From Desulfotignum sp. (GTDB taxonomy: Bacteria; Desulfobacterota; Desulfobacteria; Desulfobacterales; Desulfobacteraceae), in assembly GCA_011390695.1 (NCBI GenBank), contig JAABRW010000226.1, positions 1 through 16,710 of the forward strand: a stretch of DNA of 16,710 nt, written 5' to 3'. Positions within the stretch are counted from its first letter, which is position 1. Each line of letters begins with the position of its first letter. The translations under genes were made by a program, and so were the position numbers. Of this stretch, positions 6,523 through 16,369 are shown in pieces. The notes beneath the pieces were generated by a model, which was given only the letters and a program-made list of their open reading frames with translations, was not told the DNA's origin and made no database searches.

Positions 6523-8346
6523 ATGAAATCACAGTCTTTTATAATAATTTCGGCTAGTTTTCTTTTCGGATTTGTAGGTTTCCTTTTACTTTCTTTGTAT
6601 TTCAACTATCAGCTTGAAGACCTTTTAAAGATCCAGACAAATGCCCAAGAACTGGTCGTATCCTGGAACAGGGCACAGAATCTCAACAAAGAGATACTTA
6701 TTACATATGAACTTGAAAAAAAAGGGCAAGAATGGCTTGCTGCAACAAATCAGTTTGGTCATGATTTCAAAAAATTCATAGGAATTGTTTCCCGGCATCG
6801 CAGCATGATCAGCGATGTAGATTTCAGAATCAAAGTATCAAAAACCGATATGCACTGGCTGGTTGTCGAAAGCAGAATAAAGGAAACAGAAAAGCGATTA
6901 AAAGAATACCTGACTCATCCGTCATCCCGGATAGGGGTTGGAAATCTGCTGGTGGATTTTGGCGTGAACCTGAACAAAGGTGAATACGACGATCTGCTCA
7001 CGGATCTGTTAGAGAAGCTGAGGTGGACAACTTCTAAACACAGATCTCCCTTCAACAAGTCTTTGACGGACGTCACCCACCATGCAACCCAAAAAATTCA
7101 AAACCAAATTTATCGATTAAAAATACTCTTTTTGCTTCTCTCCGCTTTTATCTTGACCACTTCCGGTATTTTTATCGTTTTACATATTGCAGAATTGTCT
7201 CGAAGTAAGAAAAAAATCGACCGATACGCTGCAGATCTTTCTGCAAAAGTGAATGAACTTGATACTGCCGAGCAGCAGTTAAGATCCGAGAAAGACAAAT
7301 TGCAGGCTCTCATAAATGCATTAGGCGAGGGGACTTATGTCGTTAACAATAATTTTATTATCGAATTCCAAAGTCTGCTTTTAGAAGAGAAATTTCCGCA
7401 GGCTGTCGGAAAAAAATGCTACCAGGCATATTTTAATCGGGGAAATCCTTGTGATTTCTGTTTGTCTGAAAAAACAATAGGGATGAAAGTTCTAAATCAG
7501 GTAGAAACGGTCAGAAATGACGGCCGTCACCATGAACTCACCTTTTCTCCGTTTTTAGATTTTGACAGGCAGATAAAGAACATTGTCCTTATAAGAGATA
7601 TTACAACACGAAAACTGGCCGAAGCTGAAGCCGCCAGGGCAGGATATCTTGCCTCCATTGGTGAGCTGGCCGCAGGAGTCGCCCACGAGATCAACAATCC
7701 AATACACGGCATAATCAGCCTGGCGGAAATGATCCAGGATAATTCCTCTGATGAAAACATGACACTCAGTGTTGCCCAAAGAATAATTAATGAGGGGGAA
7801 AGGATAGCCGGGATTGTCAGTAACCTGCTCTCATTTGCCCGGGAAAGAGATACAAAAGAGACAGATTCGGTTGACATTGGTGAAATTCTCAAACGCTCTT
7901 TAGAACTTATTGAAAAACAGATAAAAAAAGATGGGATACATTTGATTATTGATTTATCTCCGAATCTTGCTAAAATACAAGTGGTCAGTCAGGAAATCCA
8001 GCAAGTTTTTCTTAACCTGCTCAGTAATGCCAGGTATGCTTTGAATCAAAAATATGCCGGAAAGGATATCAATAAGATCCTCAGGATAAAAGGTTGCAGT
8101 GTAAATATAGACGGAAATTCTTTTGTCAGAATCATCTTTCACGATTCTGGTGTCGGTATACCCGAAGAGGCGCTTGATAAGGTCAGCCAGCCGTTTTATT
8201 CTACCAAACCGCCAAGCGAAGGAACCGGTTTGGGCTTAAGCATCAGTAAGGAAATAGTGGCCGGCTATGAAGGGAAAATATTCATTGAAAGTGAATATGG
8301 TGTGTTTACAAATGTGACCATTGATCTCCCCGTGCCCTCAGATTGA
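6523..8346 (+). CDS. Membrane sensor histidine kinase with PAS domain
   Basis: 607 residues; ATG 6523 lies 21 bp after dctM with only a weak ribosome site. Domains in order: membrane helix about 6-27; an extracytoplasmic sensor of about 170 residues (28-197) that I do not recognise; second helix about 201-225; a charged linker/coiled coil about 229-258; PAS about 260-370 with a cysteine pattern C299, C310, C313 (KKCYQAYFN, NPCDFC); HisKA with phospho-acceptor H388 in GVAHEINNP; HATPase_c with N502 (NLLSNARYAL), D541 (DSGVGIP) and G567-TGLGLS. All catalytic boxes are intact. It should autophosphorylate and pass phosphate to the regulator encoded 26 bp downstream. Its place directly after the TRAP genes suggests it senses the same solute or the transporter state (inference). 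Confidence 0.93.
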   Translation: MKSQSFIIISASFLFGFVGFLLLSLYFNYQLEDLLKIQTNAQELVVSWNRAQNLNKEILITYELEKKGQEWLAATNQFGHDFKKFIGIVSRHRSMISDVDFRIKVSKTDMHWLVVESRIKETEKRLKEYLTHPSSRIGVGNLLVDFGVNLNKGEYDDLLTDLLEKLRWTTSKHRSPFNKSLTDVTHHATQKIQNQIYRLKILFLLLSAFILTTSGIFIVLHIAELSRSKKKIDRYAADLSAKVNELDTAEQQLRSEKDKLQALINALGEGTYVVNNNFIIEFQSLLLEEKFPQAVGKKCYQAYFNRGNPCDFCLSEKTIGMKVLNQVETVRNDGRHHELTFSPFLDFDRQIKNIVLIRDITTRKLAEAEAARAGYLASIGELAAGVAHEINNPIHGIISLAEMIQDNSSDENMTLSVAQRIINEGERIAGIVSNLLSFARERDTKETDSVDIGEILKRSLELIEKQIKKDGIHLIIDLSPNLAKIQVVSQEIQQVFLNLLSNARYALNQKYAGKDINKILRIKGCSVNIDGNSFVRIIFHDSGVGIPEEALDKVSQPFYSTKPPSEGTGLGLSISKEIVAGYEGKIFIESEYGVFTNVTIDLPVPSD

Positions 8347-8372
8347 TATCATTATGCTAAAATAAGGAAATA

Positions 8373-10085
<1,713 letters not shown>

Positions 10086-10104
10086 CAATTCCCGGCTGCT
10101 ATCA

Positions 10105-10147
10105 ATGTCACAGATGTGTGGCAGCACACTTGTGTGACATGCCACAC
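10105..10147 (+). promoter_or_regulatory. Overlapping dyads, probable enhancer (UAS) for the sigma-54 activator
   Basis: Several symmetric elements are nested in 43 bp. ATGTCACA (10105-10112) is complementary to TGTGACAT (10133-10140). GTGTGGCA (10116-10123) is complementary to TGCCACAC (10140-10147). GTGTGACATGCCACAC (10132-10147) is by itself a palindrome with one mismatched pair. The cluster is centred about 120-130 bp upstream of the sigma-54 -12 element, the usual place for an NtrC-type enhancer. A double role as a terminator of the regulator gene is possible, but no U tract follows. Confidence 0.6.
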
Positions 10148-10192
10148 TATTTCAGCACCGAACATTTTTCTTATCACTCTTTTTTTGCTGAT

Positions 10193-10220
10193 AATATATT
10201 GATATAATAGAATATATTGA
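10193..10220 (+). repeat. Exact 10-bp direct repeat in AT-rich spacer
   Basis: AATATATTGA occurs at 10193-10202 and again at 10211-10220, an 18-bp period, between the dyad cluster and the sigma-54 promoter. A TATAAT hexamer (10203-10208) lies between the copies but lacks a matching -35. The AT-rich spacer may be a bending or second-regulator site. Confidence 0.45.
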
Positions 10221-10243
10221 CTTTGACCCAGCTGTGCCAAAGA

Positions 10244-10259
10244 TGGCATTGTTTTTGCT
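10244..10259 (+). promoter_or_regulatory. Sigma-54 (-24/-12) promoter of the ABC/mttB operon
   Basis: TGGCATTGTTTTTGCT matches the sigma-54 consensus TGGCAC-N5-TTGCW, with GG (10245-10246) and GC (10257-10258) separated by exactly 10 nt. Predicted transcription start is near 10270, leaving a leader of about 48 nt to the binding-protein ATG. It lies directly downstream of a sigma-54 activator gene and its probable enhancer. Confidence 0.75.
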
Positions 10260-10317
10260 CCGTATGATGACTGGTTGCAGGACGTTTCAATAATAATTTT
10301 TAATAAAGGAGTTTGGA

Positions 10318-11538
10318 ATGTTCAAAAAAAGTTTGTTTTTTTTGTGTGCAGTTTCACTGTTAACTTGGACAGGGGGCGCTGCCTTGGCGGAAGACGTGAT
10401 TAAAATTGGCGTGCCAACACCACTTACAGGATACTATGTTTCTGATGGGATGGGATACAGACAGTGTCTGGAATTCGGAATAGAGGAAATCAATGCCCAG
10501 GGAGGCTTGCTGGGAAAGAAACTCAAAGCAGTCCAGTTTGACATAGGGGATTTTTCACCTGAAAAATTGATACAAGCGTCTGCTGTGCTTGTAGGAAAAA
10601 ACAAAGTGGATAGCGTTCACGGAGGGTGGTCCGGTTGGGGACAGAATGTTAACGCATTTGGCAGATATAATGTTCCTACTTTTTTTGCGGACGCCTCTCT
10701 CTCTTCGGTTGAAGCATACCGGAAAGATCCTGAAAAAAATTCAAACATTTACCAAATGTGTGACACGGAGAGACCTCTGGCGAGAAATGTTTTTGACACA
10801 ATGATTTCCTTACCCTATGAATATCCCAACAAAAAGATTGCCATAATAGTCACTGACGATTCCTGGGGAACGGAAACCGGCGAGGCCATGAAGATTCGTG
10901 CCGAAGAAAAAGGCTGGGAAGTGGCTATGTATGAAGTAGTCCCTTACGGTGTCAGAGAGTGGGGTTCCTTATTAACCAAAATCAGGAACATCAAACCTGC
11001 CTGGATTCATCTTGAGATCGTCAGCCCACCTGATGTTACAACATTCTTTGATCAGTTCATGGAGTCTCCCACACAATCCTTGATTAATTTTGGATATGGG
11101 GTGATGCCGCCGGATTTGGTTAAAACCATAGGGCCGAAGGCAGGAGGTATTTTGGGCGATGTGGTCTGTGTAATGCCCCTTCCGCAAGGTCCGAACCCCG
11201 AGGCAAATGCATGGCTTGAAAAATTTAGAGCAAAATACGGAAATGACCCGTTAGCTGCCGGATATTTGTCCTATGTCAGTTTGAAAATGTGGGCCCAGGC
11301 TGTCAGGGAGGTCGGAGATGTGAAAGACTATGATGCGATAAATGCTGCATTGGCCAAAATGACTTACACGGGAGTAGAAGGCTATACCTGGACTTTTGAT
11401 GAGGATCATAAAATTCCGGTGTCCAAAAATACGCCCCATTTAACCATGCAGATCCAAGATGGAAGATTGGTGACAATCTACGCAGGTGACACAAAATATC
11501 AGCAAAACAGTTTCCAGATTCCAGGTTGGATCAAGTAA
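10318..11538 (+). CDS. ABC transporter periplasmic substrate-binding protein, branched-chain amino acid (LivJ/K) type
   Basis: 406 residues from ATG 10318, with AAGGAG at 10306-10311. A Sec signal peptide is clear: FKKS, a hydrophobic core, and cleavage after ALA near residue 24, before EDVIKIGVPTPLTG. The mature protein has the type-I periplasmic binding fold typical of LivJ/K and AmiC: IKIGVPTPLTGYY, then FGIEEINAQGGLLGKKLK, then the second lobe from KKIAIIVTDDSWGTETGEAM. It is the first gene of an operon with LivG, F, H, M and an MttB-family gene. The solute is therefore more likely a methylated amine or betaine than leucine, but this is inference from neighbours. Nothing in the sequence fixes the ligand. 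Confidence 0.93.
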   Translation: MFKKSLFFLCAVSLLTWTGGAALAEDVIKIGVPTPLTGYYVSDGMGYRQCLEFGIEEINAQGGLLGKKLKAVQFDIGDFSPEKLIQASAVLVGKNKVDSVHGGWSGWGQNVNAFGRYNVPTFFADASLSSVEAYRKDPEKNSNIYQMCDTERPLARNVFDTMISLPYEYPNKKIAIIVTDDSWGTETGEAMKIRAEEKGWEVAMYEVVPYGVREWGSLLTKIRNIKPAWIHLEIVSPPDVTTFFDQFMESPTQSLINFGYGVMPPDLVKTIGPKAGGILGDVVCVMPLPQGPNPEANAWLEKFRAKYGNDPLAAGYLSYVSLKMWAQAVREVGDVKDYDAINAALAKMTYTGVEGYTWTFDEDHKIPVSKNTPHLTMQIQDGRLVTIYAGDTKYQQNSFQIPGWIK

Positions 11539-11541
11539 ATA

Positions 11542-12276
11542 ATGGGCGAACACGCAGATATAGTATTGCAATGCAATAAAATCACCAAACTGTTCGGGAA
11601 AATACAGGCTGTCAACAGTATCAGTTTTAATGTGAAACAAGGTGAAGTTTACGGAATAGCCGGGCCCAACGGGTCCGGCAAAACAACATTGTTCAACCTG
11701 ATCAGCGGTCTGTTCAAGTATGAAGGAGATATTTTTTTTGAAAACCAGCGTATAAGCAAATTGGTTCCACACCAGATCTGCAGGCTGGGAATAACCAGAA
11801 CACTTCAAACGCCTCACCTGTTTGACTCCCTGAGCGTCAAAGATAACGTAAGAATCGGCTGCCTCTTTGGCAGTGTTGATGGAGCCAGGAATGATCACCG
11901 CACCGATGAGGTGCTTGATTTTCTGAATCTTGTTGAAAAAAGGGACGTGCGCGCCGCTGAAATTAGCCTGTGGGATAAAAAAATGACCATGTTGGCGGCA
12001 ACTTTGGCCACACAACCGAAACTACTCATGTTAGACGAACCCATCGCCGGGCTGAATCAAAGAGAGGCTGATTTGACAGAACGGATAATTAAGCGGATCA
12101 ACCAAGAGATGAATGTGACTATTTTAGTTATAGAACATTTTATGAAATTTCTGACAAATGTTTCGGACAGATTGATGATTTTGGAAAATGGCCGAAAACT
12201 TTGTTGTGACGAACCAAGGAAGGTTGTCGGCAATGAGGCGGTAATCGAATGTTATTTGGGTCGTGCCCATGCTTAA
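11542..12276 (+). CDS. livG: ABC transporter ATP-binding protein, LivG type, with altered signature motif
   Basis: 244 residues; ATG 11542 is 3 bp after the binding-protein stop, with no strong ribosome site, so coupled translation is likely. Walker A GPNGSGKTT (41-49), Q-loop region TRTLQTPHLF, Walker B LLMLDEP with catalytic Glu, D-loop AGLNQRE and switch His (VIEHFMKF) are intact. The ABC signature is not. Where LivG proteins read LS(Y/G)GQQR, this one reads ISLWDKKM (141-148), replacing the normally invariant Gly with Trp and Gln with Asp. The partner LivF keeps LSGGQ. The heterodimer would thus have one canonical and one degenerate ATP site, as known for some asymmetric ABC pairs. The gene is otherwise full length and in frame. 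Confidence 0.92.
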   Translation: MGEHADIVLQCNKITKLFGKIQAVNSISFNVKQGEVYGIAGPNGSGKTTLFNLISGLFKYEGDIFFENQRISKLVPHQICRLGITRTLQTPHLFDSLSVKDNVRIGCLFGSVDGARNDHRTDEVLDFLNLVEKRDVRAAEISLWDKKMTMLAATLATQPKLLMLDEPIAGLNQREADLTERIIKRINQEMNVTILVIEHFMKFLTNVSDRLMILENGRKLCCDEPRKVVGNEAVIECYLGRAHA

Positions 12277-12979
12277 GGTAAAAAATCTTCATACAAGCTA
12301 TGGACAATTGGAGGTATTGCATGGCGTAGATATCGATGTGCCAGAAGGGAATTTGGCAATACTTATGGGGCCCAATGGCCATGGGAAGAGTACGCTGTTG
12401 AAAACGATATGCGGACTTCTGCCCCGCACAAAAGGGGATATAACATACAAAGGGAATGCTATCGGAAAATGGCGCACGGAAAAGATAGTTGGTGCCGGTC
12501 TGGTATACATAGCCGAGGATAGACATCTGTTTTCGGATATGACCGTATTTGAAAATCTTGAAATGGGCGCATATCTCGAAAATGCCAGGAAAAATGAAAA
12601 AGACAACCTGAAATTGACGTATTCTCTTTTTCCCGAACTGGAGGCGAAAAAAAATCAACCGGCTTCAACATTAAGTGGTGGACAGGCCAGAATGCTGACC
12701 ATTGGGAGGGGAATACTTTCAGATGCACAATTTTTATGTATAGATGAGCCGACTATCGGTCTTTCTCCCCTGTTGCGGCAGACGGTTAATTCAGCAATCT
12801 GTGAAATCAATCAACAGGGGAAAACCATACTTCTGGTTGAGCAGAACCGTTCAGAATTATTTGATATGGCCTCCAAGATTTATTTCATTGAAGAGGGACG
12901 AATAATCTTTCATGGTGGAAAAAAGAGTGCTTTGGATAATGACCACCTTAAAGAGCTTTTTTTGGGGATGCGTTCATGA
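12269..12979 (+). CDS. livF: ABC transporter ATP-binding protein, LivF type
   Basis: 236 residues from ATG 12269 (MLKVKNLHTSYG); a GTG at 12263 would add two residues. It overlaps livG by 8 bp. All nucleotide-binding motifs are canonical: Walker A GPNGHGKST, signature LSGGQARM, Walker B FLCIDEP, D-loop IGLSP, and the Gln-type switch LLVEQN usual for LivF. The stretch VYIAEDRHLFSDMTVFENL is the typical LivF Q-loop/lid region. It pairs with LivG to drive the LivH/LivM channel. Its intact signature motif matters because LivG's is degenerate: the ATP site made by LivG Walker A and LivF signature should be the hydrolytically competent one. Confidence 0.94.
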   Translation: MLKVKNLHTSYGQLEVLHGVDIDVPEGNLAILMGPNGHGKSTLLKTICGLLPRTKGDITYKGNAIGKWRTEKIVGAGLVYIAEDRHLFSDMTVFENLEMGAYLENARKNEKDNLKLTYSLFPELEAKKNQPASTLSGGQARMLTIGRGILSDAQFLCIDEPTIGLSPLLRQTVNSAICEINQQGKTILLVEQNRSELFDMASKIYFIEEGRIIFHGGKKSALDNDHLKELFLGMRS

Positions 12980-13021
12980 ATAATAAAAATATGATTGATA
13001 ATCATTCAAGGAGTGTAAATT

Positions 13022-13888
13022 TTGCTGCAAGAATTACTGGATGTTGTAATTAGTGGCCTGACAACCGGATCGGTTTACGCTGTCATGGCTGCCGGGATGG
13101 CATTGGTTTATGGCGTCAGCAAGGTCTTTAATTTTGCATATGGTTCGTTTTATACTCTTGGTGGATATTTGGCCTGGCTGTTCCTCAGCCAGAAGCTTCC
13201 CTACCTTTTGGTACTTGCATTGCTCATACCATCGCTATACATTTCAGGCTATCTTACCGAAAGATGGGTCATTCGTCCCTTGAGGAACAGGCGTGACTGG
13301 GAAATGCTGGTAATGCTGGTTACCCTTGGCCTGGCCATTTTCATGGACAACTATTATCTGATCCTGTTTGGTTCTTTTGTTAAAAAAATTCCACCTTTAA
13401 CCACGGGTTCCATTGAAATTGGTACAGTTGTAATCTCTTTCCAGGATGCCGCTATTTTTTTAATCGCGATAGTGGCAATCTCTTTATTGATTTTTTTTCT
13501 GCAAAAGACAAGACAGGGAAAAGCAGTAAGAGCCGTTTCCCAGGATATGACCGGTGCCCAGATAGTGGGAATAGCAAAGGACAGAATTTTCAGCATGATC
13601 TTTGCTATATCCACAGTTCTTGTGGGGACAAGTGGCATGCTTTTAGGCCCCAAATATTTTGTGTCCCCATTGGGAGGCTGGGACATCCTGATCAAAGCTT
13701 GGGTAATCACGGCACTTGGTGGAATGGGTAGTGTCATGGGCAGTCTTTTTGCAGCTTTTCTTTTGGGAATAATCGAAGCCCTCGTTGCCTGGCAATTCGG
13801 ATTCACACGGATATTGTTTGCATGGTTTGGTGTACTTATCATTACTCTTATCATAAGGCCCCAGGGGCTGTTCGGTGTCAGGAGATAA
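13022..13888 (+). CDS. livH: ABC transporter permease, LivH type
   Basis: 288 residues starting at TTG 13022, supported by AAGGAG (13008-13013) with 8-nt spacing; no in-frame ATG fits the conserved N-terminus. LivH landmarks: LLDVVISGLTTGSVYAVMAAGMALVYGVSKVFNFAYGS at the start (block at residues 5-42), the cytoplasmic EAA-like loop GKAVRAVSQDMTGAQIVGI, then LGGMGSVMGSLFAAFLLGIIEAL and a final LIIRPQGLFG. About eight membrane helices. It forms the transmembrane channel together with LivM. The 42-bp gap after livF contains ATGATT-GAT-AATCAT (12991-13005), a short dyad of unknown meaning. Confidence 0.95.
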   Translation: MLQELLDVVISGLTTGSVYAVMAAGMALVYGVSKVFNFAYGSFYTLGGYLAWLFLSQKLPYLLVLALLIPSLYISGYLTERWVIRPLRNRRDWEMLVMLVTLGLAIFMDNYYLILFGSFVKKIPPLTTGSIEIGTVVISFQDAAIFLIAIVAISLLIFFLQKTRQGKAVRAVSQDMTGAQIVGIAKDRIFSMIFAISTVLVGTSGMLLGPKYFVSPLGGWDILIKAWVITALGGMGSVMGSLFAAFLLGIIEALVAWQFGFTRILFAWFGVLIITLIIRPQGLFGVRR

Positions 13889-13890
13889 AA

Positions 13891-14874
13891 ATGTCCGATG
13901 GTAAAACCGATCTCAAGATATTGTTATTTGTCTTTGGTGTAGTCGCAATCTTACCAATCTTCATTCATGATGATCTATATTTAATGAACATACTGATTAT
14001 GTGCTTGATCTGGGGTGTGGTGGCAGCTTCCTGGGATGTGATGATGGGTTTTGCCGGTATTTTTGCTTTCGGTCAGATCGCGTTTTTTGTCATCGGGGCA
14101 TATAGTTCCGGTATTATCGCCCAGCATTATGGTGTATCGCCTTGGCTGGGTATGGTTTTCGGAAGTTTCGTTGCCGGAGCAGGAGGGGTTTTGGTGAGTT
14201 TGCCCTGTCTGAAACTGGAGGGTGCACATATTGCACTGATCACTTTTGCTGTACACATGATTCTGGAGCCTTTTCTTAAAAGTAATACCGGCCGCATGAT
14301 TGGTACCGGAGGAACCCAGGGGCTTCTGGAGATACCACCACTTTCCCTGGGAAGTTTCACTTTCAATTCTTTCCAGCTGCTGCCCTGGTTTTATACAGCC
14401 TTTATTATCTCATTGGTCTGTTTGCTGATAATATACAAAATGATTCATTCCTCCTGGGGGCTGGCCTTTATCGCACTCAGGGATTCAGGTCAATTTGCCA
14501 ATTTTCTCGGCGTAAACGGTTTTAAGTACAAACTTGCAGTTTTCTGTATTACTGCTGCCCTTACAGGTTTGATTGGAGGTTTTTATGCCCATTACGTCAG
14601 TGTTTTATCAACGCGGATATTGGGCCTGGACCTTTTTTTAATGCTCATGGTGATAATGGTCATCGGAGGCATAGGAAAATTCCCGGGCGCTTTCATTGGA
14701 TCCTTCATCGTGACCTTTGGTTATGAATTTCTTCGCCCTGTCGGAACCTACCGACCGGTGATTTTAGGCGGGCTTACCGTGCTGCTGATTCTTTTCCTTC
14801 CCAACGGTGTTATGGGCTTGCCGTTGAAAAAGGGCTTTATAAAGGTAAGGGAGACGATAAATGGATGGATTTAA
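13891..14874 (+). CDS. livM: ABC transporter permease, LivM type
   Basis: 327 residues from ATG 13891, two bases after the livH stop, with AGGAG at 13880-13884. An upstream in-frame start at 13822 would overlap livH by about 65 bp and is rejected. Landmarks: SWDVMMGFAGIFAFGQIAFF (the LivM GxxSLGQ-like stretch), a cytoplasmic loop SSWGLAFIALRDSGQFANFLGVNGFKYKL, and a closing GGIGKFPGAFIGSFIVTFG. The C-terminus LFLPNGVMGL is typical. It is the second membrane subunit of the transporter. Its last 14 bp overlap the start of the second mttB-family gene, tying import to methyl transfer in one translated unit. Confidence 0.95.
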   Translation: MSDGKTDLKILLFVFGVVAILPIFIHDDLYLMNILIMCLIWGVVAASWDVMMGFAGIFAFGQIAFFVIGAYSSGIIAQHYGVSPWLGMVFGSFVAGAGGVLVSLPCLKLEGAHIALITFAVHMILEPFLKSNTGRMIGTGGTQGLLEIPPLSLGSFTFNSFQLLPWFYTAFIISLVCLLIIYKMIHSSWGLAFIALRDSGQFANFLGVNGFKYKLAVFCITAALTGLIGGFYAHYVSVLSTRILGLDLFLMLMVIMVIGGIGKFPGAFIGSFIVTFGYEFLRPVGTYRPVILGGLTVLLILFLPNGVMGLPLKKGFIKVRETINGWI

Positions 14875-16369
14875 AAGAGGCTTCAAACCATTAGAAATTT
14901 TAACTGAAGACCAGATCGAGCAGATTCACCAGAGTACTTTACAAGTACTCAGAAAAACGGGCGTTTCGATTCATGACAAAAAAGCGCTTGAAATGCTTGA
15001 TCAAGCAGGCTGTATCGTTGATTATGCTGATAAACGTGTCCGGTTTCCAAGGGAAATTGTAGAAGATAGCCTAAAACGAAGCCCCGATTCTTTTAAAATA
15101 AAGGCCCGGGAGAATGAAAACAATATTATGCTCGACAGCAGGGGGGATACGACCTATTTTTCACCTTCATGCGCCAAAAATATTTTAGATTTGGATACGT
15201 TGGAACCACGGGAGCCGACCAGAAAAGAATTTTACGACTTTATCAGGATAACCGAGTCTCTTCCCAATGTTCATTTAAATGTTTGCTTCCCATATTTTGG
15301 TTTTCGAAAAGTGCCCCAGTGTATGAGTCTTATCGAAAGCAATGCCGCTAAAATAAGACTTTCTACAAAAGTCCAAATGGAAGGGTTTGTTCATGACAAT
15401 TACTTGTGGAATACAGAAATGGCCAAGGTGACTGATCAAGAGCTGTTCTGTCTGGCGAATCCGACAGCGCCCTTGACCCTGCACAAGGACTCTGTAACAG
15501 CCTTGTATCATTACCTTGAATCGGACATGCCCATCGAATTCACATCCGGTCCGTTAGCCGGCTCTTCCGGACCTGTTACCATTGCCGGATCACTTGTATC
15601 GAATAATGCGGATGCGATCAGTGGCATTGTTTTGGCCCAAATCTTTAAGCCCGGTGCAAGGATCTGGACCGGTAATATGACTATGGTCCAGAACATGGCT
15701 ACCGGTGCACCTGCTTTTGGCGCCATAGAAAATTCACTTCACGAAACCATTTATAACCAGATGTGGCGGCATTATGGTATCCCCTGCTGGAGCAGTTCCT
15801 GTGCCTGGACCAGTTCAAAGGATATAGACTATCAGGCAGGATATGAAATGGCCATGGCTGCCCTGACCTGTGCCATGAGTGGCGCCAATGTGGTCTATTT
15901 CCAAGGCGGGGTGAACAGTCAACTGACACTCAGCCCGGTCAAGGCCGTTCTGGACGATGAAGTGGCCGGCATGATCGGCAGATTCCTCAGAGGTGTCACT
16001 GTCACGGATGAAACCCTTGCTGTGGATGTCATTGATCAAGTCATACCGAATCCGGGGCATTTCCTGGCTACCAGGCATACCTTTGACTGGTTCAGGCAAG
16101 AACAATTTATACCCACCTTAACGGACCGATCCCCTTATGGAAACTGGGCTTCTTCCGGAAAGAAAAAAGCGTTAGACCACGCCCGGAAAAAGATGGACGA
16201 CATCATTTCTTCATATAAGCCAAAACCGTTAACTGCAAGTCAAGAGGCAGCAGTGGAAGATATTCTTACCGATGCAAGACAGTATTATCGAAAAAAAGGC
16301 CTTATTTCCGATGATGAATGGAAAATTTATCAGGAAGATATTCATTCACCCAACTATCCCTATTGTTGA
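14861..16369 (+). CDS. mttB: MttB-family methyltransferase, non-pyrrolysine type
   Basis: 502 residues from ATG 14861 with AAGGGAG (14847-14853) upstream, overlapping livM by 14 bp. Full-length MttB family (TIM barrel): N-terminal LTEDQIEQIHQSTLQVLRKTG, central SSGPVTIAGSLVSNNADAIS, SSKDIDYQAGYEMAM, then LDDEVAGMI and GHFLATRHTFDWFRQEQF. No TAG or TGA interrupts the frame, so it belongs to the large non-pyrrolysine branch. Characterised members there demethylate glycine betaine, proline betaine or carnitine onto a cognate corrinoid protein. Cotranscription with the ABC importer suggests the imported solute is its methyl donor. No corrinoid protein is encoded nearby. It is paralogous, at modest identity, to the UGA-containing gene at 1993-3438; Asn249 here aligns with the UGA there. 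Confidence 0.93.
   Translation: MDGFKRGFKPLEILTEDQIEQIHQSTLQVLRKTGVSIHDKKALEMLDQAGCIVDYADKRVRFPREIVEDSLKRSPDSFKIKARENENNIMLDSRGDTTYFSPSCAKNILDLDTLEPREPTRKEFYDFIRITESLPNVHLNVCFPYFGFRKVPQCMSLIESNAAKIRLSTKVQMEGFVHDNYLWNTEMAKVTDQELFCLANPTAPLTLHKDSVTALYHYLESDMPIEFTSGPLAGSSGPVTIAGSLVSNNADAISGIVLAQIFKPGARIWTGNMTMVQNMATGAPAFGAIENSLHETIYNQMWRHYGIPCWSSSCAWTSSKDIDYQAGYEMAMAALTCAMSGANVVYFQGGVNSQLTLSPVKAVLDDEVAGMIGRFLRGVTVTDETLAVDVIDQVIPNPGHFLATRHTFDWFRQEQFIPTLTDRSPYGNWASSGKKKALDHARKKMDDIISSYKPKPLTASQEAAVEDILTDARQYYRKKGLISDDEWKIYQEDIHSPNYPYC

Noticed and set aside
10203..10208. Sigma-70 promoter with perfect TATAAT before the ABC operon
   Set aside because: No acceptable -35 hexamer lies 16-18 bp upstream, and TATAAT is expected by chance in such AT-rich sequence. 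The sigma-54 site is far stronger.
12991..13005. Fur box or terminator between livF and livH (ATGATT-GAT-AATCAT)
   Set aside because: Only part of the Fur consensus is matched, the stem is 6 AT-rich pairs, and the position inside a tight operon makes either role unlikely.
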